DNA of 64,000 nucleotides from Mimachlamys varia (lineage: Eukaryota; Mollusca; Bivalvia; Pectinida; Pectinidae). The translations under genes were made by a program, and so were the position numbers. The notes under the pieces are model-generated. The model saw only the letters and a program-made list of their open reading frames with translations, had not been told where the DNA came from and ran no database searches. Shown here piece by piece: positions 22,648-36,452 of this stretch. Positions within the stretch are counted from its first letter, which is position 1; each line of letters starts with the position of its first letter. The stretch is from NCBI GenBank assembly GCA_947623455.1, contig OX392536.1:7807282-7871281 (forward strand). The letters run 5' to 3'.

Positions 22648-23176
22648 ATGGCAGGTCGCAAGGTAATATTGATATATTTTTAATCATAATAGTCTGTGCC
22701 TTGAGTATATTTGGTTGTGTGTGGAAATATTATAGTCATGGTATATGAAATGGACACGCCAAACCATGTACATTACCAGGCTGTTCATACATCTAAACTC
22801 GATATGAGAGTATGGGCGTTGTATCTCTGTATATATCAACTCTAACTTGACTTTAGTCAATGTCTTTGGTAACGACATATTCGACCATATCGTAAAGGTT
22901 GTGTCTTTGCTAGTTTAATTTCTCGGAATATAAATGTTCTACTTTGTATGTAGCTTTATTGATCAGAGAAACTTGGTCAAATATAAATCTAGAGTCGAAA
23001 TTATTTGTGCAAAACGGTTTTATTTCACATTCAAAATGGCGTCTGATGGAAGATTACATAAAGGCTTAAATATTGCTGGTAGTAACGTACAACACAGACA
23101 ACATAGAATCGACCAATCAAGTAGCTTTGCTTATCCGATCCTCAAGTATCACCTGCTCAATGGAGATGATGATTAA
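22648..23176 (+). CDS. Candidate two-exon small protein gene, unit 2 copy
   Basis: Exon 1 is 22648-22662, intron 22663-22966, exon 2 22967-23176, with the same phase and 74-residue length as the unit 1 copy. Relative to unit 3, exon 2 differs only by a synonymous His codon (CAC for CAT). The C-terminus is GDDD. One of the two AATAAA signals has mutated, and the TATA-like run upstream is shorter, so this copy has the weakest apparent regulatory context. No family is recognised. Confidence 0.45.
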
Positions 23177-23689
23177 TGTTATTTAGATGTTATTTGAAGT
23201 TCAAAGAATAAAATAGATACGTTTTCCTTCCTGACAACCTTCTTTACAGACACATTTCGTCTGGGGTAATTATACTTGATATATATGTATGTTTATTCCG
23301 CTGATTAATAAAAATATGTAGTTATTCTTTCCATCTGATCAGTGTCACAATATTTTCATATACAATTTTACTCGAATACCACTCATTTTTCGAACAGTTC
23401 GTTTTGGTCCAGACCGAGTCCGTACATACTCAATTAACCTCGGATTACTTGAATACCATATATTCCACGAACTATTGTCCAGGTTCCCAATAGTTCGAGT
23501 AAGTAGGGTGTTACTGTAATGAATATATATTTAAAACATGACTTTGGAAGTTGGTCCGTAGCTAAAAAAGATAAATCATGTGTGTAAGAAATATGTTATG
23601 GTCGGCATCTCGGTCTCTCTCGTGGAAAATATTCTACATCCTTGTATGATATAAATATGGACGTTTGTGAAAATGCGTATAAGTATGCC

Positions 23690-23930
23690 TGCCTGGTGTG
23701 ATTGCGAAGTATGCCTCCTTTTTCTCTTTGAGGCCATGACATTTACTTTGATCTGACCTAGATTTACATGGTGGGTGTCGGCGATGAAGCAGAAGACGCT
23801 TACCCTTCCGGAACACCTGGTCTTATTATTTTGTTCTTTTCCAAGGGTCTCTATGATCATTTTTCCTTTGTTCATATTTTGCCCCTAGTTTTTTTTATCG
23901 ATTTTGAGTTTGGTTCATGGTTTTGTTGAT
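23690..23930 (-). repeat. Dispersed repeat Q1, unit 2
   Basis: Orthologous to 2150-2390 of unit 1, with a few substitutions. It sits in the same place relative to the candidate gene, so it predates the array expansion. Confidence 0.5.
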
Positions 23931-24440
23931 CTTTGAAATTTTTGTGATCATTAAATGTACTTAAATTTTATTATAATTAAATTGCCAGAGACCAAATAAA
24001 TTGGACAAAAATATCTCCTGTAAGTTACATTTTAGTTGATTTGAACTTTGAGATTTTATCATTAGAAAGTTTAATGGATGAAACAACCTTTAAAGAGGCA
24101 TCACGGTAAAACTATATTTTTTTTTATACTTATTTAGAATTATTGTATATATGAATTAAACGTATTATCTTGTGGAAAATCAATGGGTGATTTACGCTGA
24201 AATATGTTCTCAAAAACATTAGTTAATTATAAAATAGGGGGAATCACTATTTGTTGATTAGGCCTAACGATTTGGACATGTAATTGTTTTGCGTCACATA
24301 TGATAACGCATGCGCATTACAAGCTACATCGATAAACAAAACAAATGGCTATCAGCGTGACCTACCAAGCAAACTGTAGCCGAATGCATGTAATGGTCAA
24401 AACATAACGCAAGGATTATATTACGGAAGTATAATAAGGG

Positions 24441-24743
24441 ATGGGAAGTATTCAAGGGAGAAACTTACTGCCCCACTGTTTGCATGTTACTGTTTTCTTC
24501 TGTCTGACAGCGCGGCCGCGAGTACAAACAGCTTTGATTTGGTTTTGGGGCCACCCAAGGGATAACTCTTTCATTCCTCTGTTACATGAAAAAACGTATG
24601 TAAAACATAAAGCTTGTTTTGTAATAATCCCTGTATACTTTTCCAGTAAAACGGAATTATTGAATTATATTGCTGGAGAGAAAGACCTTTTCATATACAA
24701 GATAAAATATATCGGGGAGGGGGGTCTTTTGTTTACGTTGTAA
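24441..24743 (+). CDS. Uncertain 100-codon ORF, unit 2
   Basis: Frame starting MGSIQGR, containing VFFCLTAR and ending GGLLFTL. The same frame is open at 44281-44583 in unit 3. In unit 1 a net 2-nt difference around 3060 ends it after 60 codons, and unit 4 is cut off by the array breakpoint. No domain is seen. An AG-ending pyrimidine stretch lies inside the frame, so part of it could be intron. Coding status is doubtful. Confidence 0.15.
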   Translation: MGSIQGRNLLPHCLHVTVFFCLTARPRVQTALIWFWGHPRDNSFIPLLHEKTYVKHKACFVIIPVYFSSKTELLNYIAGEKDLFIYKIKYIGEGGLLFTL

Positions 24744-25432
24744 AAAGCCGGTCTAGGTGCGACAGAGGTTAGAGTGTATATGGCTTCAATTTCGACAAAC
24801 TGAATATATTTTAACCATCATGCGCGGAAAAAATTGCTTTTCATACCTAATCTATAAAATACGGAAGGTACAAATATTATCGGGTTGGGACCCCGGTATT
24901 TAATTTGATACGAATCAATATATATGCATAACTGAAGTCATTCATTAAAAATTTAAAAAAAATCCATATATATGTATGTCCCATGCCTGGAGTTGTGTTG
25001 AAAATGTCAATGTACCATTTAAAATTAATTTACAAAAAGAAAAAAAAAGTAAAATGAAAAACGAAGCTATCATAATATATTGAAAAGGATAAAGTATTGG
25101 ACAATCATATAAGTATCCCGAGTTCCAAATTTGATATACATGTATTCTACATGTTTAGTTTGTGGTGCGTCATATGAGTGCACGGACATCTGTGATTTAT
25201 AATTGTAAGTGTTAACGTATGCTGACGCTGAAAGTTAGATAGATTTTAGAAGAATATATAAATAGTCTGAAAACAAAATCTTCAAGACATTGAGTTGTAA
25301 AAAAAAATTGGAATCATTTAATCTTGTACTTTTCAATGCATGCACACCTTTTATGAAACCATTCTAAATGAGGATTCGTGAATGTAACTTTTTACAGTTA
25401 TTATAAGGTTTGCCCCATGGTTGTTATGATCG

Positions 25433-25486
25433 GAAACCAAAATGACACTGCATTTAGACGTAAGAGTGCAGTGTCATGTTGGTTTC
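25433..25486. repeat. Hairpin with 20-bp arms, unit 2
   Basis: The arms (GAAACCAA and its complement at the outer ends, TGACACTGCA inside) flank a 14-base loop. Unit 2 has one mismatch; in unit 3 (45271-45324) the arms are perfect. Confidence 0.8.
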
Positions 25487-25504
25487 TGACAATGCATGGT
25501 TGTA

Positions 25505-25534
25505 TATATCCCGTACCCATTTGTACGGGATATA
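25505..25534. repeat. Second hairpin with 12-bp arms, unit 2
   Basis: TATATCCCGTAC and GTACGGGATATA around a 6-base loop, 18 bases after the first hairpin. Unit 3 copy: 45343-45372. Confidence 0.8.
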
Positions 25535-26987
25535 TAAATGATGCAGAGCTGCCGACATGTATTTCTTCATATAAATATCGTGTATATTTAACGTCTGATT
25601 ATCAAAGTGAATGTGATTCAATAAATGTATACACAGACTTTGTCTCCGTTTCATAATCGGACGTATATACATTACGCGTCCCCTCTTGGGCCCCTTCGTC
25701 AAATTGACCGAGAACGCTGTCACTTGACGCGTGATCATCGCTATTTTTATCGGGCTTTCTCGAGGAATGCAATTTTGCAAGTGACTAATAAAGACATTTT
25801 GAGTGGACTTTGAATATTTGAATTACATGAAAATGTAACCGGTAGGGAAGAACTTCACTGTAGGTTTTCCCGGGATGCCCCTTTTAATAATAAGTTTGAT
25901 TAATCATTTCTCAATAAGTAAATTATAATGAAAGAATATTTTAAATTGTCATTCTGAATGCCACTAAAAATCTTTTACTATGTATTTTGTTCCTTTCATG
26001 TACTGAAACTGATACAAAACAAGAAGACATTTTGATGAATCATAATTTGATATACAAATGACATACATATATACACATTTTCGTAGTACACGATTTGAAA
26101 TTATACAGAACTATTTTGATTTTACATCTAAATTCATAGTTTTAAAGGTGTTTTACGCTATATACGTTATATTAATTACATTAATTAAGAATTTTTGGAT
26201 TCCCACCGTTCTGCTCCTAGCATTACTGAAGTCCTAGAAGGACAAAACATCTGTATGAAGCAGTTTAATTCATTTCTTCGGCAAACTGTATCTATTACTA
26301 AATTTGAAAGTTCAAGCATATATTATCTGTCGATACTATTCTTCTGATTATTTCTAAACATGTATAAAATGACGATATTAAAATTCAAGTAAAATCAATT
26401 GCACCTGTTTGACATTTATTAAAACTTGGCTTAAACTGACGAAGGTTTTAATCAAAACTGTCTGTATATAAAATACCCCAAGGCCACGTAGTAAACATTA
26501 ATATCTGAATGTGATACTAACAAAGCAGGGGCCCAATTTTTGCTGGTTATCACAAATAAGTTTCATTTTTGGCATATACCTACCTTGTGATTGTTTCATC
26601 ACGAACTGACATTATCGGTGAATGGTATTAAAAAGAACTATCAAGGATCACTATATCACACCAAAATATATTGCAAATGGTTAATAGCCAAATATTACAA
26701 AAAAAAAAAAAAATGATTGGAAAATTGGCAACAATTACTTAATATATCCTAAATCTACAATTTGCTGACTATATCATTTTGCAATTATTGTATTATAACA
26801 TCTATTGATATCGGTCGGGGGAGTAATAATTTTTGAACAACTTCATTAATTTTGTACCTTAACTAAGGTACTTGTAGAAGTTGTACAAGTTTAAGGGGTC
26901 TTGAGAGTGAATATATCATCAATTTGTCGTAATTTTACCGAAAGTTGACCTTTGCCCCTTAAAATGTTTAACATGCTCTGAACATTA

Positions 26988-27137
26988 GGACCCGGTCCCA
27001 TACCTAGGAATGCACAGCGTCTATCGAACATGGTTAATACAAATACCGGTGATAACAGTCACATGTATATGGCATGTATTCTACGTAGGGTGATGAAGGA
27101 AATCCTAATGGTGGTCCGCACTGCATATGTACAATGA
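26988..27137 (+). CDS. Exon-like open frame, unit 2
   Basis: Copy of 5272-5421 with the same length and stop. It carries one synonymous Glu change and a Cys to Tyr change. Confidence 0.2.
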   Translation, partial: GPGPIPRNAQRLSNMVNTNTGDNSHMYMACILRRVMKEILMVVRTAYVQ

Positions 27138-27800
27138 AATGTGTGGCCACCTTTACGGTAAATATGTTTGTACCGGTATCAATATTCATGTGATATAACA
27201 ATTGTAGTTAACTTACAAAACAATAATATAGCTTTGTTTTTATATCCTACAATACGCTCCACATAAATGCGTTGCAGAAACACATGATACAAATACTTTG
27301 TCACAATAAAGCCGTTTAAAAAACGTAAATAGGAGAGAATCCCGAAGGGTTAACAAACGTATAAGCTGAACTCAAACTAAAACACACTTTTTCAAGGGCG
27401 TTCTATATATTTTTTGGCGAGTGGCTAGACACTGTTTTCAGAAAAACCCACTTTTATCATATTTTTCAACTGGGACGAAATAATCAAAAACTAATTAAGT
27501 TCTTACTTAATAAATAAAGCGTCATAAACAAGCTATGTTGTAAAGCGGGGAAATTACCATTTTATAAAGTAAGTCCTTTATTTGACCAATAAGATCGAGA
27601 AAACCATAAACTAGAATTATATGAAGTGTGTTTGCTTTCTGAAAAGTCTGCATAGAACATAATTACTTTGTCAATTCATAGTTTTTTCAATAATTTTTTT
27701 CTGCCATACAGAGTTTTTATTTTGTGTTTCTGCTATCATATATGCATGTCTTATTTTATTCAATGTAGATTTATACTAATGTGTGTCGTCCTTTTTTCAG

Positions 27801-27874
27801 CTCTTATTGCGGAGTGCTAAAATTCATAGATTGTATCCCGATGATTGAGATTTCTTTGTCTACATCATACAGGG
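27801..27874 (+). other. Candidate 74-bp internal exon, unit 2
   Basis: Copy of 6082-6155 with identical acceptor and donor and an open frame. Confidence 0.22.
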
Positions 27875-29345
27875 GTGAGTGATTATTTTCTTTCTCAATT
27901 TCCTAACGTAACACACGCAAAAGAATGAACTTGATGCATCCCGCAATCGTCAATGGTGGATGCAATGCGTGACGAAATTGGTGACGTTACTCCGGTTACA
28001 CTGTATAAAGTGATGACGTTACAATGATCATGACGTCACAAAGACAGGTTTATCTTTTCCCTAGAAAAATTGGAATTTACCTGAAAATGATGGGAGAAAA
28101 TGGTATCAAAAAGGGTATAAGTCTTTGCCAACAATCCTGATTCTGAGCAAGAGCTGTATTAACCAGTGACCCTCCTCGCCGCCAGTGGGGAGTTGTCCCA
28201 TTTGATTACCTATATCTAAGACACGGGATACTTGTGAACACTCTTTGATAAAATACTAAGATAAAGCATCTATCTAAATGTAATTATGTAACAGACTCGC
28301 TTGTTAATACAAAAACATATAAATATGTGGTCAAATCCGTTACGTTAGCTATCCCAACTGATAATTGTCGATTTTGTTTTCAGTAATTTAATGTTGATAT
28401 TTTAAAATGAGAATTTGGGGGGTGTCTCTGTCATTGATATAATATCAGGAATTTTCAATCGCTTGTGAAGTAACGAAATTTTCATTGGCGTATATGTCAT
28501 TATACAGATGAATATAGAAACCTGTACTATTAAGACTAAAATCGACAAAACATAATGAGATTTGCGCGGCAATACTGTCAAATTTATAAACTACATTTTT
28601 CAGAATTCGGATACAACCCCATGCTTTTGTTGACTTTGAATATTGCCGAATTGATCACATGGCCATCACGTGCCGATTCTGTCTTTACTCAGTCACAGTA
28701 TTCAAACCTGCAGGAGTGACGGCTTGCGTTTGTGTGTCTTTTTTTTTAAAGATTTGATCCTGATGGCCATGTTCAATTAAGGATGGTTAATATTTTTGAC
28801 ATTCATTGGTGTATAACGTGCATGTACATTGGCGTATCAACATATTGAATGTTAAATATGTGGGTAATTAAGCCAATGTTTGTTACACACCAATGAATGC
28901 CAAAAATATGAAAAGCAATACTTAGATTTACATTGTTTTTGTTAACCAAAGCACAGTTAATGCTGACATATACCTATAGTATTAGTCAAAGCATTATTCA
29001 ACGTCAGGGGAAATCTAGGCATAGAACAGCCACCCATTGGCAGTGGAGCAGTATATCTCCAACGCTACAATTATAACGTCATGAGCATGATGACATCACG
29101 ATGCCCTGATGTATGTTATTTGAAAATAGCATGCATTGGGCAAAGTAGCTTCATTTAGTCTTTGTTCAGTGGAAATGGAAATATTTGAAAGAACACACAT
29201 TTCGCTCCTGTTTAAAAGTCGCTTTAGTTTTGTTTGACATCTCAGTTTATAGATGTATTACCTACAAAAATATTGCATGTTATATGCATAAACAAAAGAA
29301 CTCTACAACTTCAATGTCTTTATTTCACTACACATTATATATTAT

Positions 29346-29649
29346 GGTGGCACGGTGGTCTAGGGGTAGGACGCCGGACTCATGATCGAAGTGTATGAGT
29401 TAGAGTCGCTGTCCCGCCACTTGTGTTGAATCCTTGAGCAAGATATTTTACTCCTCTTGTTCCAGTCTACTCAGCTGTAAATGAGTGCGTGAAATGGCAG
29501 CACCAGTTCTATGCACCCAGGGATTTGAGAATGATATTAGCTGATTGCTAAGGCCCTATAACCACGGACAATAATTTGTGAACCACTTTGAGAAAATTAA
29601 GGTTGTTACAAAGCCGTACATAAGAACCTCGAATTATTATCATTATTTT
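29346..29649 (+). mobile_element. tRNA-derived SINE, family 2, unit 2
   Basis: Same insertion as 7628-7936, with a small internal deletion in the TTTGAGA region near 29590. Confidence 0.8.
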
Positions 29650-30594
29650 AAATATAGTTCTTATTGAGTCTTCACTATGATGTGCTTTTCATTTTGTGTG
29701 GTTTTCACATATTAAGATGATAATCCTGACATGTTTGATATTTTTAGCTATGCTGTAACATAGATATTTTGAAAACATCAGTAGATTATCACAGCCAAAA
29801 AAGTAATGATATATTGAAACTTTGAATAATCTTACTAACATATTGTGTGTATGTATAGTATATTGGATATGAGTAATTCGCAAGTTTATGGGATTTTTTC
29901 CGTTGTAAGTAAATGGAAATGAAACACTTTCGTTAATTTTTGTTTTTCAATCTCATTAGGTCTAACAAACTTATAACAGTAGTGATAGATAACGTCTTCT
30001 TTATGTTTGTTTTTTAATTTAGTTCCCCATGGATTTCATAATCTTAATATTATGTATTTACTCAATCATGAAAAGCTATTTATATATTGCCCAGCACATA
30101 TATCACACAATTTAGCAAAATATAAAAGAACCCATTGAACAACATATCACGTGACATGATTGTCCTTATAGTAATACACGAAGAACTGAAGACTAAACAG
30201 GACGTAAATGAAATTAGATAAACAGGAAAACCCACTTCAGAAGAATCTAGAATCCAGAATCCAATGGCAACAGGCAGTGTGTCTGATTCATTCCATCATA
30301 TCCACCGTCATATATATGTTACAGTGCAATGCTATAACACCGGCATCTGACCTTTCCCAATGACTTCAAATGCTTGACATCTATCAAGTCTATAGTATAG
30401 TGGAAATTGCAAACAGCTTAAATTACTGCATTGTTTTCACAATCAACAAAGCATATGTTGTTCCCTATTATGTTATCTGTTTCAAACGCTTTGCAGAAGT
30501 GATATATTGATATTGGTTTCATTGATATTTTGTATATCTGTGTGATATGAAGATGGACGCTTTTTGAGTATACTCATTATTGTGCTTACTTGTT

Positions 30595-31005
30595 GTGATT
30601 GAGAATGATGAAACGGTTCTCACATTGAGGACTTGACGTTTACTTGGATGTGACAAAGATTTACATGGCGGGGGTCGTCGATGAAGCATAATACGCTTAC
30701 ACTTTTGGAACACCTGGTCTTATTCGCATGTACTTTTATAGGGGTTCTTCGTGTAGATATTTTCTTTGTTCATATTTTGCCCTTAGTTTAATCGATTTTG
30801 AGTTCGGATTATGATTTTGTTAACGCTTCGGTATTCTCTTTTTTTTTTTTTTTTTTGGTCAATATATTCTAACTCTGTTTTACACCTATAGCAGTATGGG
30901 GTATCTACTAATCCAGCCTTGTAAATTTTTCCTTTGTTCATAGTTTGAAAATTAATAAATAAAATTAATTTTGAGTTCGGTTCATGGTTTTGTTGACGCT
31001 TCGGT
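30595..31005 (-). repeat. Dispersed repeat Q2/Q3, unit 2
   Basis: Orthologous to 8878-9290. The poly-T between the two copies is longer, and Q3 contains an AATTAATAAATAAAATT variation. Confidence 0.5.
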
Positions 31006-31450
31006 ATAAATAATGATTGGCTCCGTGGCTCCGTGGTGTTAACAACTGTTGGGATGATATACATATGTATGAACAGGGATTTTTTACGTGGAGCACGAGG
31101 TAAATTGCGTAAACGCAAAATCGAAGGTTAATCCTTATATTTACAGTATTTTTCTGTAAATGGTTCATAAGTTTTCTGTTCAATTTAGCCCCATCTGCAG
31201 ACATATATTTCATTTCAAAACTTACAAACGTGAAAACAGTTCAATAAATGTAACAGCATGAAGTTTGCATAAGCCGTAGCTAGCTCCGCCCATGTCAATT
31301 GTTAATGACGTCATACAATTGTGATTCGAACGGGATAATTTGCATAGCTCCGCCCACATGTATTGTTGTCGACGTCATAGAAATTTTGCACGTTCTCAAG
31401 TATAATTATTGAAAACTCTAGTTTGCAGTACAATGATTATCTAGTGAATA

Positions 31451-32510
31451 TCAGTGTAGACTGTAAATAATATTTGACAACCTCAGACGACGACGGTCGC
31501 GGCGATATTTCCTTCCATCGTCTGTGATGACGGCATATGACCTTGTGTTGACTTCCATTCTCCACTCCGTTTGTCTCTCCTGCGGTGCATTTCGTCTATC
31601 AAGTTCAGTTTTGAGCCTTTCGTGGTGAATGTACCACAGGTGGTACTGTTACATCCACTACCAAGTGTTATTTCCCTTGAAATAATCTCATTATATATTA
31701 GAGAAGATGTTTGAATATCCATCAGAGACAGAATGTTTTCATGTTGAACCTTGATCAGTTCCATTTCCTGCGTCAAGTTCTTTACTATCAGTGTGGTGAC
31801 ACAGTTTCTTCAGCACAACAAAATTAGTTTTGTAGCTTGAGGCATTCTTGGGATTTACAAACTCAATTTCACACTTTCTGAGTGGGGTTACCGTAGTTCT
31901 GTTGAACATTTTGAGAATGATCGAAGTCGGTTTTAGCTCAACCCTATCTAGAAGTAGTTTCTTCGAGATGATCCACTGTCGAGTTGGAATAGTGTTTGTT
32001 TTCCACCTATGTCAAGTGTAGCGAGTAGTTCTTGAGATGACTGGATGGTGTATACTTTCCACTGTAAGTATATACAGTTCGAAATAGTTTTCCTCGTTCC
32101 TACAGTCGTCTGTCACGTAGTTTACCTTCGGTTTTAACTTTACCGCTTGATTGATTGATTTACTGCTGTTTCTATTATTTCTTTGTTCATCACATTTTAT
32201 TTCAGTTATTTGGATAGTTATACTAACGACAGTTCTATCCAAAGGCAATCCACTACAAGACTTAAATGATTGCTGTCGTTTCCGAGGTGAAGGCCTGGGT
32301 TCTTGTTCTACAGAAATCCTCTGCTTTATCAAGCATAAGATCGTCTGCTCTCAGTGAGTATCTCGGATTCCACAAATGATCTTGTCACGAACGAACGAGT
32401 TTGTAAGTTCACCGAAATTACACGATTTAGACGGCGTGTTGATGTCGGTCATAAACCTATCAATGGATTCTTCGCCCTTCGACTTTTAGACAAGGGTTTG
32501 CAAGCTCGCT
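31451..32510 (-). pseudogene. Internally deleted Ty3/Gypsy remnant, unit 2 (A/B hybrid)
   Basis: Single copy with the same gag, protease and pol-end pieces. The left part carries most copy A variants (TTACATCCAC near 31650, CTTGAAAT near 31678, TTTTCCAC near 32003). From about 32220 rightward it carries copy B variants (ACTAACGAC, AGGCAATCC, CTTTATCAAGC). This is the product expected from recombination between A and B. Confidence 0.75.
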
Positions 32511-33440
32511 AATATTGTAACGGGAGAAAGAGAAAATATAGCGACTAGACCGAGACGAACACTGAACTACCCGGTAACTGATAACCGATCCAGTCCAGTT
32601 CCACTAATCTATAATGTAATTGTTATTTTTTCATTTAAGTATGCATAGTGCGTGGGTTTTTGTATCCGTCCTGTATTGTCAATGCAAGTGATGGTCGATT
32701 ATAATTGAAAATCGATCGGTTTGTCCTTTCTGATTCCGATTATCGATTGCAATATTATTTTCATTTTGATCCAACATTTAAATGATTTTGATGTAAAAAA
32801 TGTTTTGATAGTGATATGTATTTTTTAACGTATGATTGATGAAATTGTGTAAAAATTGCTTGAAATCCTTATATTTTAAAAGAACGAATCTACTTATATA
32901 TATATCTCAACATTGTCTATGTTATGGTAGTGTTCTCTCCTTATTTGGATATTAAATCTCTTACAAATTCAGAATCGGTGATGCTATCGTCATAGATCGG
33001 TTTGCTACTTCCGATTTCAAACAAATTATCGATTATTGATCACTAGTCTATGTTTTATGTATGTTCATGTAAAAAGGTAATATTGTACGGTTACAAAAAA
33101 TAGCCATAAGAGGTAGAAACAAAACATAGGATTTACCTCCCTTGCATTATGTTGAATTAATTGAGGAAATACGCTCACGTACGGTGAAAACAGGAAGTAC
33201 ATACTTAAACTTCACACACTTACATCGCTTTATATAAGGCGAGTCCATGTAGCTGATATGTAAACAAATGCACACATAACAAATGTATATCGATGTATAG
33301 AATGCGTTAACATGCAGCTAAGATTTAAACAAATGCACACATATATCAGTATGTAAAATATTTGTACATGCAGCTGTCATATAAACAAATACACATATAC
33401 ATCAGTATATGAAAGGTGTGTTCACCTGTTTCTGGAAAGA

Positions 33441-34609
33441 CAAACAAAATAAGCGGATGAAGATCGCTGCATCAGTTTTATTTTCATTAGGTAGCATTTG
33501 AAAAATTATAGCAGTTTACATGGTTTCCAATGAGTAATTAATGAATATCGACAGTTTCGTCTCTATTTTTATTTCGTCAAAAGCCTTAACACACGTTTAT
33601 TTTGTTATTATTCATCATCAGGAAACCTTAATAATTAAGAACTGAAAATCTAGAAAACTATTATATCTCTTTGTATTGGGGAGTTCATCACTTATTACGG
33701 TATTATATTAAGGTGAATGTGTAACATGCATGGTGTCCTAACAACTCTGGGTCCGTCCTAAGGATATACTTTGGATGCGCTGTACGTATTACACATTATA
33801 ATAACGGCGCACTAGCTTGGTCAACGCCGATGAGATAATAAATTATTCTATAATGTAACAACAATATAAGTAGCAATACCTAGTTTAAATGTAAACTATG
33901 ATTGGTAATTGACAAGGAAAATATAGAATAATAACACATATACAAATTTCAATAACGCAAACTAACTTAATCTATATTTTAATTAAGGCACATGAAGGGA
34001 AAATCAACCTGAACCAAAGCATCGTTACAAATAATAGTTGATATGTACCTTCAATGATTTAGAAGAGCCTTATCTTCGCTGCCTATGCCACATGTTGTGA
34101 TAAAACGAAAGGGTATGTATGCCCTGGCCTGTAATGGTAATTTAAGAAATTTATATTTTTTTCTTTAACCATCGATAAGGATTAACCTTTGGTTTTGTTT
34201 AGTTTATAAGATTATAAATCCAATGGGTCACGAGGTAAATTGCGTAAACGTATGTCTGTGAGTACAGAGCAGGGATTTGGATGTCAAATCGACTGCTGCA
34301 CGTAAGAAATACAGATGAGGAAAATAGAGGGGTTACTATGAGGAAATGAAACCTTCAATGTATTATCGTTAACAGTTCCATTTTCATTTAAGAAACTCAC
34401 ATCGTTCATATATATGTAAAGAATAAAATTCATGAAATCATTTGGTTTGACAAGAAAACAAAAAAAGAGTTTTTACTGAAAAGGTTCAAAATGTGTTTCA
34501 ATGGGAACGCTTACTGTCCAATGGCAATAGCATCGACCAAAGGCCGAAGAATTTTGGAAATTCAATAAAGGAACTTGCAGCGGAAACCTAAATACAGTTT
34601 AAAATAGTT
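33441..34609. other. Non-coding spacer, unit 2
   Basis: Equivalent of 13546-14689. No gene seen. Confidence 0.4.
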
Positions 34610-36452
34610 TTGATATAAAACAATGTTTTGATAGTATGTATATTTTAACGTATGACTGTGGAAACAGTGTAAAAAATGCTTGAAATCCTTATGTTTTAAA
34701 AAAATGCATCTACTTTATTTACAGTAACATTGTCAATATTATGTTAGTGTTCTCTCCTTATTTGGGTATTTAGTATCTTTCAAATTCAGAACCGGTTATG
34801 CAATCGATTTGCTACTTCCCATTTCCAACAAATTATTGATTATTGATCACAAGTCTATGTTTTGTGTATGTTCATGTAAAAAGGTAATATGGTACAGTTA
34901 CAAAAACAATCTATGGTAGACAGTAACAAAAATTGAGATTTACCTCCCTTGTATTATGTTGATTTAATCGAGGAATCAAACTCGCACGGTGAAAGTAGGA
35001 AGTACATACTTAAACTCCACACACACACAAATACATCGCTATATAGAAGGCTTGTACTTGTAGCTGACATGTAAACAAATGCACACATACATCGCTATGT
35101 ATGAGGCGTGTACATATAGCTTACATCATTTTATCAGTGTTATCAAACGATTTGTCGGAACAGTTTACTATTTAATCCTTTTATTTATATTTATTGAATT
35201 TATATTTGTATGATACATTTTTTCTGAAAATCTCTCATAAATGGAACAGCCAACAGCAAGTTTCGGCCTGTCGTCTCTAACTTAATGACTATGACGTCAC
35301 AATCGCAGGCGTCATAATAACCACTCCGGATTTATGGTCTCATAATACGTACGGAACTGGCAACTTCCATTGGTTTACAATGGTGCAATAACAGTTCTTA
35401 TGTTAACCAATTGCTTACACTGAAAGAAAAGCGGGACACAGTGGCAGCCGTTCAATTTTTATATGTTCTAAAAGACACTCAAGGACTTGTATACAGTTGT
35501 ACCACAGCTTTGTACAGTTTTTATTTCTTGCATATTGTGTGTGATAGGTCTCGAAAATTTATTTTATAACTTTATATTTACATTTTCTCTGCTACCAACT
35601 ATATGCACATTACCAGAAGAAATGCTTTTCATAAAAGTATGAAAGCAATGGTTAACGAGACGTAGCACGTGGTTTACTTATGACGTCATAAATCAATCTT
35701 GTTCAATGACAGTCTTGTCCTGCCACTTCGAAAAAACTGGAGAACGCCCCTGCATCAAAAACTCAAATGACTTATTATTTTCATTGGCATTAATTGTATT
35801 CAATTTCTTATTAAGAATTGAATGTATATTTTGTTGCTTGCATCGGCTGATGAAGTCAGGTGAAGTCAACTTCGCGCAAATGAAGTGAACTGCGAAGCAG
35901 TTCATGTACCATTCGCGGAACAGCCAATAACATTCATCACTAGGCAACAGAAAAAATGAAGTCCAGAGACAAGATTTCTATTTTTTATTTTTTTTTGTAT
36001 GTGCTTTCATCATACGTCTTTAACTTTGCAATACGAATTGATTGAAATACCTTTCCAGTATAAAATGAATTACGATTTTTTAGAGCGGTTTGCATCGCGC
36101 AGCAGAAAAAATAACGCTGTCGTGATTTGGTCACAGTTGAAGCTAGTCAAATATAGATGTCGAAGTCGTATTTCGGTTAGGCCTAAGCATACTGAAAACG
36201 TCTCATTAACAGTGGATGTAGGCGCACAAAGTAGCTTGTTGACGAAAGTGTGATAAATTATATTGGTGACACGTTATCAATGGGATTAGTGATTTGACGA
36301 TTTTAATATGTGACATAAGAAACAAACATAAACGAACCTGCTTGCTTTTAATGTAGGCACATGGTACAGTTAAGCATTGACAAGGTCACAGGTGCCTGAT
36401 ACATCTAGTTTTGGACCAAAACTGAGGTTTTTAGAGCAATTTTACACTTCTG

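Larger units (their letters stand above)
25275..25714. other. 440-bp block present in units 2 and 3, absent in unit 1
   Basis: It is flanked by CTGAAAAC on the left and GAGAACGCTG on the right. Unit 1 has the fused CTGAAAACGCTG (3734-3745), consistent with a deletion at microhomology in unit 1 or a filled insertion in the other two. The block contains two consecutive hairpins and short frames on both strands. Confidence 0.6.
26500..29345. other. Non-coding spacer, unit 2
   Basis: Equivalent of 4793-7627, with the same two exon-like islands and TGACGT cluster. Nothing further recognised. Confidence 0.4.

Noticed and set aside
25378..25656. 92-codon frame conserved in units 2 and 3
   Set aside because: It runs through two perfect hairpins, and the opposite strand is equally open. 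This looks like a consequence of the inverted repeats, not coding selection.
35999..36253. 84-codon plus-strand frame
   Set aside because: It is broken in units 1 and 3 by a change in a poly-A run, so it is not maintained.
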